NCBI GenBank assembly: GCA_964602595.1
Contig: CAZRRO010000020.1
Span: 62,001-126,000, forward strand
DNA: 64,000 bases
Direction: 5' to 3'
DNA from: CAIWAH01 sp964602595
Lineage (GTDB): Bacteria > Verrucomicrobiota > Verrucomicrobiia > Limisphaerales > UBA9464
How positions within the stretch are numbered: the stretch's first letter is position 1; every line of letters begins with the position of its first letter. Shown piece by piece: positions 8,701 to 15,511 of the stretch. The notes under the pieces were generated by a model. That model saw only the letters and a list, made by a program, of their open reading frames with translations, ran no database searches and had not been told where the DNA came from. Position numbers and translations under genes: made by a program.

Positions 8701-9963
8701 TCACTTGCGCCGCCACACATAGCGGAACATCAGGGCCCGCAGCGCGGCGGTGAGCGGGATCGCGAGGATGCCGCCCAAAATGCCGCCGAGCAGGGTCGTG
8801 CCCACCATCAGCGCGACAATGATCGTCATCGGGTGGAGCCCCACGCGGTCGCCGATGATGCGCGGTTGAATCACCAAGCCCTCGAGCGTCTGCACGATGC
8901 CAAACACCACCAGCACCATGCCGGGGTGCAGCCAATCGCCGAACTGCACCAGCGCGATGACCAGCGCCGTCGCGCAGGTGGTGATCGCCCCGAGGAACGG
9001 AATCATGGTCAGCACCGTCGCCATCAGCCCAAGCAGCAGCGCGTAGGGCAGGCCGATCAGCAGGAAGCCGATCGAATAGAGCACACCGTCGCAGATCGCG
9101 ACGAGCACCTGGCCGCGGAAAAAGACCACCAGCGCGTCGTTGATGTTGCTGAGGATGAAGACGAGTTCGTCCTTCCACTTGGAATTGCTGATCGGGAGAT
9201 AGTCGGTCCACTGCTTCTCGATGCCACGCTTCTCCAACAGGAAATAGAACGTGTAGACCGGAATGAGCGCGAGACCGGCGAGGATGCCGAACCACGACGC
9301 CACCTTGCCAAACTGGCCGCCCACCCATTTGCCGATGTCCGGCAGCACGGCCGCCAGCCAACCGCCGGCGCTCTTCAGCGCGCGCGGATCCAGGGCCTTC
9401 ACCCACCAGGGCGAGTCCGGCGTGGGTTCGGGCAGCACCGCCAACAGGTTGGTGGAGGTGAGCGCCGGGGCGGGAACCGCGTTGGTTAGGACGAGCGAAT
9501 TGGTGGCCTGGCCGAGTTGGAACCGCTCCAGGAGAGCCGGCGGCAGCAGCCGCATCAGCGGCGCGGGGGGATGATTGATCCAATCCTCGGTCTTCTGCTG
9601 CAACCGCTCGACATACGTTGGCACCCGCCCGGCAAGGTCACGCGCTTCGCTGACGGCCCGGGGAATGATGCTGCCGAGCACGCCGACCACGAACATCACC
9701 GCGAGCGCAAACACGCAGAAGATGGCCCGCAGGCGCGGCACCTTCCGGGTGACCAGCCAGTCCACCACGGGATCCAGCAGGTAGGCGAACACGCCCGCCA
9801 CGGCCAGCGGCCACAGCACCGGCGACAGCACCCGGATGACGTAACCGACACCCCACAGCACCGCGGCGACGATCACGAGGGTGAGTGCCACGGCCAGCGC
9901 GGTGATCGCGAACCAGATGGTGCGCGCCTGCTTGTCGGTGGGTCCGGGAAAGTTCATGGCCAT
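8701..9963 (-). CDS. AI-2E/PerM family permease
   Basis: A 420-residue inner-membrane protein of the AI-2E transporter (PerM/YdiK-like) family. Paired membrane segments at the N-terminus are followed by a soluble region (about residues 70-200) and then a block of membrane helices carrying the family's central FYFLLEKRG and IGLPYALLLGLMATVLTMIPF patterns. ATG at 9963 or at 9957 both fit; the longer upstream frame would run into proC. Family members export quorum signals, exchange sodium or are uncharacterised, so the substrate is unknown. It lies directly downstream of proC on the same strand. Confidence 0.85.
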   Translation of the reverse strand: MAMNFPGPTDKQARTIWFAITALAVALTLVIVAAVLWGVGYVIRVLSPVLWPLAVAGVFAYLLDPVVDWLVTRKVPRLRAIFCVFALAVMFVVGVLGSIIPRAVSEARDLAGRVPTYVERLQQKTEDWINHPPAPLMRLLPPALLERFQLGQATNSLVLTNAVPAPALTSTNLLAVLPEPTPDSPWWVKALDPRALKSAGGWLAAVLPDIGKWVGGQFGKVASWFGILAGLALIPVYTFYFLLEKRGIEKQWTDYLPISNSKWKDELVFILSNINDALVVFFRGQVLVAICDGVLYSIGFLLIGLPYALLLGLMATVLTMIPFLGAITTCATALVIALVQFGDWLHPGMVLVVFGIVQTLEGLVIQPRIIGDRVGLHPMTIIVALMVGTTLLGGILGGILAIPLTAALRALMFRYVWRRK

Positions 9964-9991
9964 AAGCGGTCGCCTGGTCAGCACCCGCGGG

Positions 9992-10801
9992 TCAGGCGCC
10001 AAGTTTCTTCGATTTCTCCGCCGAAGCCCGCACGGCGTTGATCAGCCCGGCGCGAACCCCTGCCTTCTCCAGTTCGTGGATTGCCTCGATGGTCGTGCCG
10101 CCCGGACTGCACACGGCGTCCTTCAGTGCGCCAGGATGTTGGCCGGTTTCGAGGACCATCTTCGCAGCGCCCAGGAGCGTCTGTGCCGCCAGCTTTTGGG
10201 CAATATCGCGCGGCAAGCCAGCCGCCACGCCGCCGTCGGCCAGCGCCTCGATCATGAGGAAACCATAGGCCGGGCCGGAGCCGCTCAGGCCGGTCACCGC
10301 GTCGAGCAGCTTCTCCTTCACGGCCAAGGCGATGCCCACGCTGCCTAGCAGGCGTTGCGTCAGGTCCGCATCCGCCGAAGTCGCCAAGTTGCCCAGCGCA
10401 TAGGCACTCGCGCTGGCGCCGACGAGCGCCGGCGTGTTGGGCATCACGCGGATGAAACGGTTCCCCGGTGCGGCGGCTTCCAGCTTGGCGAGCGTCACCC
10501 CGGCAGCGATCGAAACCAGCAGGTGCCGACCGTGGTCCAGCTTGGGCGCGAGGCTCTGGAGCAACGCGGCGACCTGGTCCGGCTTCACCGCGATGAACAG
10601 CACGTCGGCCGCGGCCACGACCTCGGCGTTTTCGGTGACTGTCTTGGCGCCGGTCTCACGGGCGAAGGCGTCGCGGGCGGGCTTGACCAGGTCGCTGGCG
10701 ATCAGCCGTTCGGGCGTCGCCAGACGCGCGTTGATGAAACCGTGGGCAAGGGCCGTCGCCATCTTGCCCGCGCCGAGAAATCCAATGGTGGGAGCCGACA
10801 T
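9992..10801 (-). CDS. proC: Pyrroline-5-carboxylate reductase
   Basis: Catalyses the last step of proline synthesis, reducing 1-pyrroline-5-carboxylate with NAD(P)H in the cytosol. The ATG at 10801 gives 269 residues, the normal length, starting with the Rossmann motif IGFLGAGKMATAL. Later come AVKPDQV, RVMPNTPALVGASASAYA and the highly conserved C-terminal SGSGPAYGFLMIEALADGG and CSPGGTT signatures. The frame is open 72 codons upstream but those residues are unlike the family. The PerM-like gene follows 28 bases downstream. Confidence 0.96.
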   Translation of the reverse strand: MSAPTIGFLGAGKMATALAHGFINARLATPERLIASDLVKPARDAFARETGAKTVTENAEVVAAADVLFIAVKPDQVAALLQSLAPKLDHGRHLLVSIAAGVTLAKLEAAAPGNRFIRVMPNTPALVGASASAYALGNLATSADADLTQRLLGSVGIALAVKEKLLDAVTGLSGSGPAYGFLMIEALADGGVAAGLPRDIAQKLAAQTLLGAAKMVLETGQHPGALKDAVCSPGGTTIEAIHELEKAGVRAGLINAVRASAEKSKKLGA

Positions 10802-10948
10802 CGCGGCGGGTTGTAGCAGCGCGCGCGCGGCGCGGCGAACGGGATTTTCCCGGAGGATTTCCACCCCGAGCCCGCACCAAGTCCCGAACTGGCCGGCAAG
10901 CTGGGAGTTGACGCCGGCAACAAGGTCGACGTCGGTGGACGCGGATTT

Positions 10949-11671
10949 ATGAATGCCGGCTCGAAGACCCGTCCTTGGACCATGGCCATGTGCTGGCATG
11001 ATTTGCTGTTTGCCCATTGGCCAGTGCCGGCGGCCGAACTGCGCGCCTTGCTACCGCGCACCGAACCGGCGCTGGAACTCGATACTTTCGACGGGGTCGG
11101 CTGGTTGGGCGTGGTGCCTTTCCGCATGGGCGGCGTGCGCCTGCGCGGGCTGCCTCCGCTGCCGGGCACGGACGCGTTTCCCGAATTGAACGTGCGCACC
11201 TACGTGACCGCCGGCGGGCGTCCGGGCGTGTGGTTCTTCAGCCTCGACGCTGGGTCCCGGCTCGCGGTCCGCATCGCGCGGGCGACGTTTCACCTGCCCT
11301 ACTTTGACGCTGCCATGGCCTGCTCGGAACGCGCCGGCGAAATCCGCTACGCCAGCCGACGCACGCACCGGGGCGGCGGCACGGCGAGGCTGGAAGTCCG
11401 GTATCGCGCCGCCGGGGAGCCGTTCGCGAGCCGTCCCGGTTCGTTGGAACACTGGCTGACGGAACGTTACCGGCTCTTTGCGGCCGACCGGCGGGGACGC
11501 CTCTGGCGCGGGGAAATCGAACACGCGCCCTGGCCCTTGCAGCCCGCCGAAGCGGAGTTCTCCAACTTGGACATGACCCGGTGGCTGGGCGTGGAATTGC
11601 CCGCCCAACCACCGCACCTGCTTTTCGCCCGCGAACTGGACGTGCGCGCGTGGCGCCTGGCCCAAGCCTGA
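10949..11671 (+). CDS. DUF2071 (YqjF-like) protein
   Basis: A 240-residue cytosolic protein matching the DUF2071/YqjF family by its pattern: CWHDLLFAHWPVPAAELRALLP at the start, WLGVVPFRMGGVRLRGLP, ELNVRTYVTAGGRPGVWFFSLDA in the middle and a C-terminal LFAADRRGRLWRGEI. Family structures are acetoacetate-decarboxylase-like beta folds, but no biochemical role is established. ATG 10949 or the in-frame ATG 10982 could both start it. It is divergent from proC and convergent with aroF, ending seven bases from the aroF stop. Confidence 0.8.
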   Translation: MNAGSKTRPWTMAMCWHDLLFAHWPVPAAELRALLPRTEPALELDTFDGVGWLGVVPFRMGGVRLRGLPPLPGTDAFPELNVRTYVTAGGRPGVWFFSLDAGSRLAVRIARATFHLPYFDAAMACSERAGEIRYASRRTHRGGGTARLEVRYRAAGEPFASRPGSLEHWLTERYRLFAADRRGRLWRGEIEHAPWPLQPAEAEFSNLDMTRWLGVELPAQPPHLLFARELDVRAWRLAQA

Positions 11672-11678
11672 CGGCTCG

Positions 11679-12692
11679 CTATTGGCGCCCGGCGGCCAAT
11701 ACGAACGGCTGCAAGTCCTCCATCATCTGGCCGAACGCCTCCAGCGAGAGCTGCTGCGCGCTGTCGCTCTTCGCCGTCTTCGGGTCCGGATGCACTTCCA
11801 CCAGCAATGCGTCCGCGCCCATCGCCACGGCGCCTTTGCACATCGCGACCACGAGGTCGGCCCGGCCGGTGCCCTGGCTCGGATCAATCACCACGGGGCA
11901 ATGCGTCTCGTTCTTCAGGATCGGCACGGCCGAGAGATCCAGTGTGTTGCGGGTGTAGGTCTCGAAGGTGCGGATGCCGCGCTCGCAGAACATCAGTCCG
12001 GCGTTGTCGTTCGAGAGCACGTATTCGCCGGCGCTCAGCCACTCGTCGATCCGCATGGACAAACCGCGCTTCAGCAACACCGGCCGTCCGGTTTTCGCGG
12101 CGGCGATCAGGAGCTGGAAGTTCTGCGCGTTGCGCGCGCCGATCTGGAGGATGTCGGCGTATTCGGCGACCAGCTCGGCGTGGTCTTCCGACAGCAGCTC
12201 GGTGATGACCGGCAAACCGGTTTCCTTGCGCGCCTTGGCCAGCAGCTTGAGGCCCTTCTCGCCTAGGCCCTGGAATTCGTAGGGCGACGTGCGCGGCTTG
12301 AAGGCGCCACCCCGGAGGATCTTCGCGCCGGCGGACTTCACGCCGTGCGCGGTCTCGATGATCTGCTTCTCACTCTCGACGGAACAGGGACCCGCCATAA
12401 CGACCAGTTCCGGGCCGCCGATGACGACGTTGCGGACGTTGATGGTGGAGTTCTGCGGATGCGCCTCGCGGCTGACGAGCTTGTGGCGCTTCTGGATGGG
12501 CGTGACGCTTTCCACCTGGCTCCAGGCGCGGAGCACGTCGAGCGACTGGTGGCTGCGCTCGTCGCCGATGGCGCCGATGACGGTGCGAGCGACGCCGCGC
12601 ATGACGTGCGGCTTGTAGCCCAGGCGCTTGATCTCCTTGAGCAAGGCGGTGAGTTCCTTGGGCGTGTGCTTCGGTTTGAGGACGATGATCAT
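11679..12692 (-). CDS. aroF: 3-Deoxy-7-phosphoheptulonate (DAHP) synthase, type I-beta
   Basis: First enzyme of the shikimate pathway, condensing phosphoenolpyruvate with erythrose 4-phosphate. At 337 residues it has an N-terminal ferredoxin-like domain (about 1-75, the type known to give tyrosine feedback in Thermotoga) and a TIM barrel with MAGPCSVES, RGGAFKPRTSPYEFQG, IGARNAQNFQLL, VLLKRGLS and VIDPSQGTGR. Start ATG 12692 begins MIIVLKPK, as in relatives. It is transcribed alone, and the leader upstream has the full set of parts expected for ribosome-mediated attenuation by aromatic amino acids (see 12740-12866). Confidence 0.95.
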   Translation of the reverse strand: MIIVLKPKHTPKELTALLKEIKRLGYKPHVMRGVARTVIGAIGDERSHQSLDVLRAWSQVESVTPIQKRHKLVSREAHPQNSTINVRNVVIGGPELVVMAGPCSVESEKQIIETAHGVKSAGAKILRGGAFKPRTSPYEFQGLGEKGLKLLAKARKETGLPVITELLSEDHAELVAEYADILQIGARNAQNFQLLIAAAKTGRPVLLKRGLSMRIDEWLSAGEYVLSNDNAGLMFCERGIRTFETYTRNTLDLSAVPILKNETHCPVVIDPSQGTGRADLVVAMCKGAVAMGADALLVEVHPDPKTAKSDSAQQLSLEAFGQMMEDLQPFVLAAGRQ

Positions 12693-12739
12693 GAGGTTTG
12701 CGGTGTGGGCCGGCGCGCGACCGACGGCTGATGATGAAC

Positions 12740-12773
12740 AAAAAAGCCGCCGGCATCGGGCCGGCGGCTTTTT
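12740..12773 (-). terminator. Leader terminator (attenuator) in front of aroF
   Basis: On the minus strand: AAAAA, an 8-bp perfect GC stem (GCCGCCGG at 12761-12768 with CCGGCGGC at 12746-12753), loop CCCGATG, then six T (12740-12745). With the A/T flanks the helix reaches 13 bp. It lies between the leader peptide stop and the aroF start codon, 47 bases before the gene, so as a plain terminator it would switch aroF off. Positions 12749-12760 can instead pair with 12797-12808 over 12 bp (two G-U), which destroys the terminator. Confidence 0.88.
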
Positions 12774-12788
12774 CGGTGATGAGTGTGA

Positions 12789-12866
12789 TTACGCATCCCG
12801 ACGCCAGCCGGCCTGGCTAAAAAACCAGTAACCAAAATAAAAGCTGACGTAGGAAACGGAGTTCAT
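12789..12866 (-). CDS. Aromatic leader peptide of aroF (attenuator peptide)
   Basis: A 25-codon open frame, ATG 12864-12866 to TAA 12789-12791. Nine of its 25 residues are aromatic: Tyr6, Phe9, Tyr10, Phe11, Tyr13, Trp14, Phe15, Phe16 and Trp21. All four Phe codons are TTT, unusual for this GC-rich window. Codons 13-16 (Tyr-Trp-Phe-Phe) sit immediately before the first arm of a small hairpin (12813-12817 with 12803-12807), and the stop codon sits just past the second arm. This is the geometry of the trp and phe leader peptides: stalling on aromatic codons would mask arm 1 and free arm 2 to block the terminator. There is no Shine-Dalgarno sequence before the ATG. Confidence 0.8.
   Translation of the reverse strand: MNSVSYVSFYFGYWFFSQAGWRRDA
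12797..12818 (-). promoter_or_regulatory. Anti-antiterminator/antiterminator segment of the aroF leader
   Basis: The RNA of this stretch has two competing folds. Arm 1 GCCAG (12813-12817) pairs with CUGGC (12803-12807) around a 5-nt loop. Alternatively 12797-12808 (GCUGGCGUCGGG) pairs with the terminator loop and 3' arm at 12749-12760 (CCCGAUGCCGGC): twelve consecutive pairs, two of them G-U. A further 7-bp perfect pairing is possible between 12807-12813 and 12759-12765. The folds are mutually exclusive, as required of an attenuator switch. Confidence 0.72.
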
Positions 12867-12877
12867 CGGACAGGAGG

Positions 12878-12905
12878 AAAGTATCCGTGGGATCATGGCC
12901 GTCAA
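12878..12905 (-). promoter_or_regulatory. Putative promoter of the aroF leader
   Basis: On the minus strand TTGACG (12900-12905) and TACTTT (12878-12883) are separated by 16 bases, a fair sigma-70-type pair. The start of transcription would fall near 12870-12872, only about 4-6 nt before the leader ATG. The -35 is good and the -10 weak, so this is an inference from spacing and context. Confidence 0.45.
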
Positions 12906-13057
12906 CGTGCAGGATAACCGTGCGACAAGGCTACTTACTCACCGCCGAAGCGCCTCCAAGCCACGACCTACCCAGCTTTCTATTCTCTCCTGGCTAATTC
13001 CGGTTTTCGCGCTTCCCAATCGAATGGCATCCCAGCTTCCCTTCCACCGAGCACCGT

Positions 13058-15511
13058 ATGCAACTTAACCCGCCTCGCCTGTTCCTCGTCCGGAGTGTTT
13101 TCGCGTGGCTTTGGCTGGTGTCGTGTCTGACCAGCACGGGGCAAAACCTTTCCCAGACCATCACTTGGCAAACTCCACAATCCAGACTCGCGCAGCTTGA
13201 TGTCCCCACCACCGTGAAAGCGTTCGCCTCCAGCGGACTGCCTGTGGAATACGTATTGTTCCGCGGCCCGGCCCTTCTGGAAGGAACGGCACTCAAGGCC
13301 ACCAATATTGGAACCATCGTGGTCGAAGTGAGGGCGGCGGGGTCTGACAGCTACCGGCCCGCCGCCAACCGCTTCATCCTTAACCCTGACGCAGTGGAAC
13401 TGACTCACCTCGCCACCCTTCCATTGGGCGAGGCCAACAGGCTGAGGGATGTCCGTCTGCATGGGCACTTCGTGTATGTCGCCGCAGACGGTGCGGGGCT
13501 GAAGATAGTTGATGTCCAAAATCCCACAACGCCCAAACTGGTTGGGGAACTGGATACCAGCGGGAACGCCTCTGGATTGGATGTGGCAGGCGACTTGGTT
13601 TACGTGGCTGATGGGGGCGGCTTGGCGGCGGTGAATGTGGCGAATCCCTCGTTCCCCTTTCAGGTTTCCTACACCCGGAACCAAGGGGGACAGGGAGTCC
13701 AAACGCAGGGTAACCTCGCCTATGTCGCGGGCGGGACCGGAGGCCTGTTCATTCTCGACGTCACCGATCCTGCCAAACCTTTGCCGCTTGGCAGATGGGA
13801 TTCCCCGGGCGTGGGGTTCGACGTTGATGTGCAGGACGGTTTTGTGTTTCTGGCTGACTACACTGCCGGTCTCCAACTCGTGGACGTCCGCAATCCAGCC
13901 AGCCCAATCCGGGCAGCCGGGATTGACACCCCCGGCAACCCCCTTGCTGTGCAGGGTGCCTCCGGCATCGCCTACGTGGCAGACACGACCAGTGGTTTGG
14001 TCTCCATTGACGTCCGCGATCCGTTCCGGCCACTACGCTTGGATTCCTACAGTCAGGCAGGTGCGGTAGGCAAGATCCGGGTAGCCGACACCCTCATTTT
14101 TGCCGCCACCGCCTCGCGAGGCCCCTTGGCATTCGATGTCATCGAGCCTGACGACCTACGCTTGGTGCAGAAGTTGGGGGACACTTCGGGCTCAACTTCG
14201 CTGGACTTGGCCGGGGATCTACTCGCCCTCGGCACTGGCTCCGGGGAATTGCGCCTGTATCGTTGGCGACGTGGGAACGCGCAATCTATCAGCGACTCGC
14301 TGTTCCCTCCCTTGCTTGAGTTCACAAATTCTCCGTTGCCGCTTACGGCCACTGCCGCCAGCGGGTTGCCGGTGCAATACTCCGTAGTCTCAGGGCCGGC
14401 GCGCGTCGTGAATGACCAATTGATCCTCTCCGGCGAAGGGACCGTGGAGTTCAAGCTGACACAACCCGGCAACAACCAGTTTTTCCCTACTTCGATCACC
14501 CGTTCCTTTCGGGTAACGCCCAACCAAACAGTCACCTGGCTCTCGCCCGAGGACCCGCTGCTCACACTCGGCGTCCCTTATCGTCTCAGGGCCGTGGCGA
14601 GCAGCGGCCTGCCGATCACTTACCGAGTGCTCACCGGCCCGGCCCAAATTGTCGGCGATGAGTTGACCGTCACCAACCTCGCCCTGACCGGTTCCATCAT
14701 TGTCGTCGCGGAACAGGCCGGCTCGGATGTGTTTGTCCCGGCTTCCCTCCACCACGCATTCAATCGCCCCGCATTCGCCGACCTGCCGATTGCCGACAAT
14801 CCTGACTACACTCCCGAGGCGGTGCAGGTGGTGGGATCACGCACCTACCTCGTAGATGACGAACACCTGCGCGTCGTTGATATCACCAACCCGCAGCGAA
14901 TGGTGGAACTCGGCAGCAGTCCCTTGCCCCCATCACCTTCCAGCACATGGACCGGTAACATCAGCCTTTCCGTGGCAGCAGGTCATGCCTACATGTGCGC
15001 TGGTGACCGCGGAATGTTTATCTACGACTTGGTCGACCCATCCCATCCGGTGCTGGTGGGGCAGTTCAGCGAAGGCATCTTTCCTGGTGGCGCCCGGGCA
15101 GTCCGGGTCGTGGTGCGGGACCAAACGGCCTATTTGGCGGCCGGCAGTGGCGGCCTGATCATTCTGGACCTCAAGGACCCGGCTCACCCAGTGCAGCTCA
15201 GTTCCTTGCTGGCGGGATCGTTCGCTCTGTCGTTGCGGGTGCGCGGAGACGTAGCTTACCTGCTTGATTATTATTTAGGTCTTCATCTGCTCGATGTGAG
15301 CCATCCCGACCAACCTCGTCTGCTCAGCACGATTGGCCTCTCGCACGCTGACGACGTCGACGTGCGTGAAGATTTGATCGCCGTGGTAACGAGTATTTCC
15401 GACCTCAGGGTTCTCGATGTCCGCGATCCTGCTCGACCGGTGTGGTTGGGGGGGGATATCTGGATTCTCCAGCGAATATCGGGGCGCTCGCGCAGTGCAA
15501 GTGGAGGGTAA
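13058..15511 (+). CDS. Secreted LVIVD-repeat beta-propeller protein, 5' part (frameshifted)
   Basis: An N-terminal signal peptide (hydrophobic residues about 8-27) is followed by repeated propeller blades of the LVIVD type, with units such as YVAADGAGLKIVDVQNP, YVAGGTGGLFILDVTDP and FLADYTAGLQLVDVRNP. These alternate with bacterial-Ig-like spacers of the SSGLPVEY...GPA kind. The frame reads in register to codon 797, where a run of eight G (15448-15455) throws it into a short tail ending at 15511. Removing one G joins it to the downstream frame as a single protein of about 1,403 residues. Such proteins are extracellular and of unknown role. AT content is higher than in neighbouring genes. Confidence 0.8.
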   Translation: MQLNPPRLFLVRSVFAWLWLVSCLTSTGQNLSQTITWQTPQSRLAQLDVPTTVKAFASSGLPVEYVLFRGPALLEGTALKATNIGTIVVEVRAAGSDSYRPAANRFILNPDAVELTHLATLPLGEANRLRDVRLHGHFVYVAADGAGLKIVDVQNPTTPKLVGELDTSGNASGLDVAGDLVYVADGGGLAAVNVANPSFPFQVSYTRNQGGQGVQTQGNLAYVAGGTGGLFILDVTDPAKPLPLGRWDSPGVGFDVDVQDGFVFLADYTAGLQLVDVRNPASPIRAAGIDTPGNPLAVQGASGIAYVADTTSGLVSIDVRDPFRPLRLDSYSQAGAVGKIRVADTLIFAATASRGPLAFDVIEPDDLRLVQKLGDTSGSTSLDLAGDLLALGTGSGELRLYRWRRGNAQSISDSLFPPLLEFTNSPLPLTATAASGLPVQYSVVSGPARVVNDQLILSGEGTVEFKLTQPGNNQFFPTSITRSFRVTPNQTVTWLSPEDPLLTLGVPYRLRAVASSGLPITYRVLTGPAQIVGDELTVTNLALTGSIIVVAEQAGSDVFVPASLHHAFNRPAFADLPIADNPDYTPEAVQVVGSRTYLVDDEHLRVVDITNPQRMVELGSSPLPPSPSSTWTGNISLSVAAGHAYMCAGDRGMFIYDLVDPSHPVLVGQFSEGIFPGGARAVRVVVRDQTAYLAAGSGGLIILDLKDPAHPVQLSSLLAGSFALSLRVRGDVAYLLDYYLGLHLLDVSHPDQPRLLSTIGLSHADDVDVREDLIAVVTSISDLRVLDVRDPARPVWLGGDIWILQRISGRSRSASGG

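Noticed and set aside
12871..12896. AGGAGGAAAG on the plus strand followed by an ATG, suggesting a small plus-strand gene
   Set aside because: The frame from the ATG at 12894 has no support as a protein, and the purine run is the complement of the leader region that serves aroF on the other strand.
15417..15511. Programmed ribosomal frameshift at the G tract
   Set aside because: The shift needed is +1 (or -2) and there is no downstream pseudoknot or stimulatory stop arrangement I can see; slippage of the homopolymer or an error is a simpler explanation.
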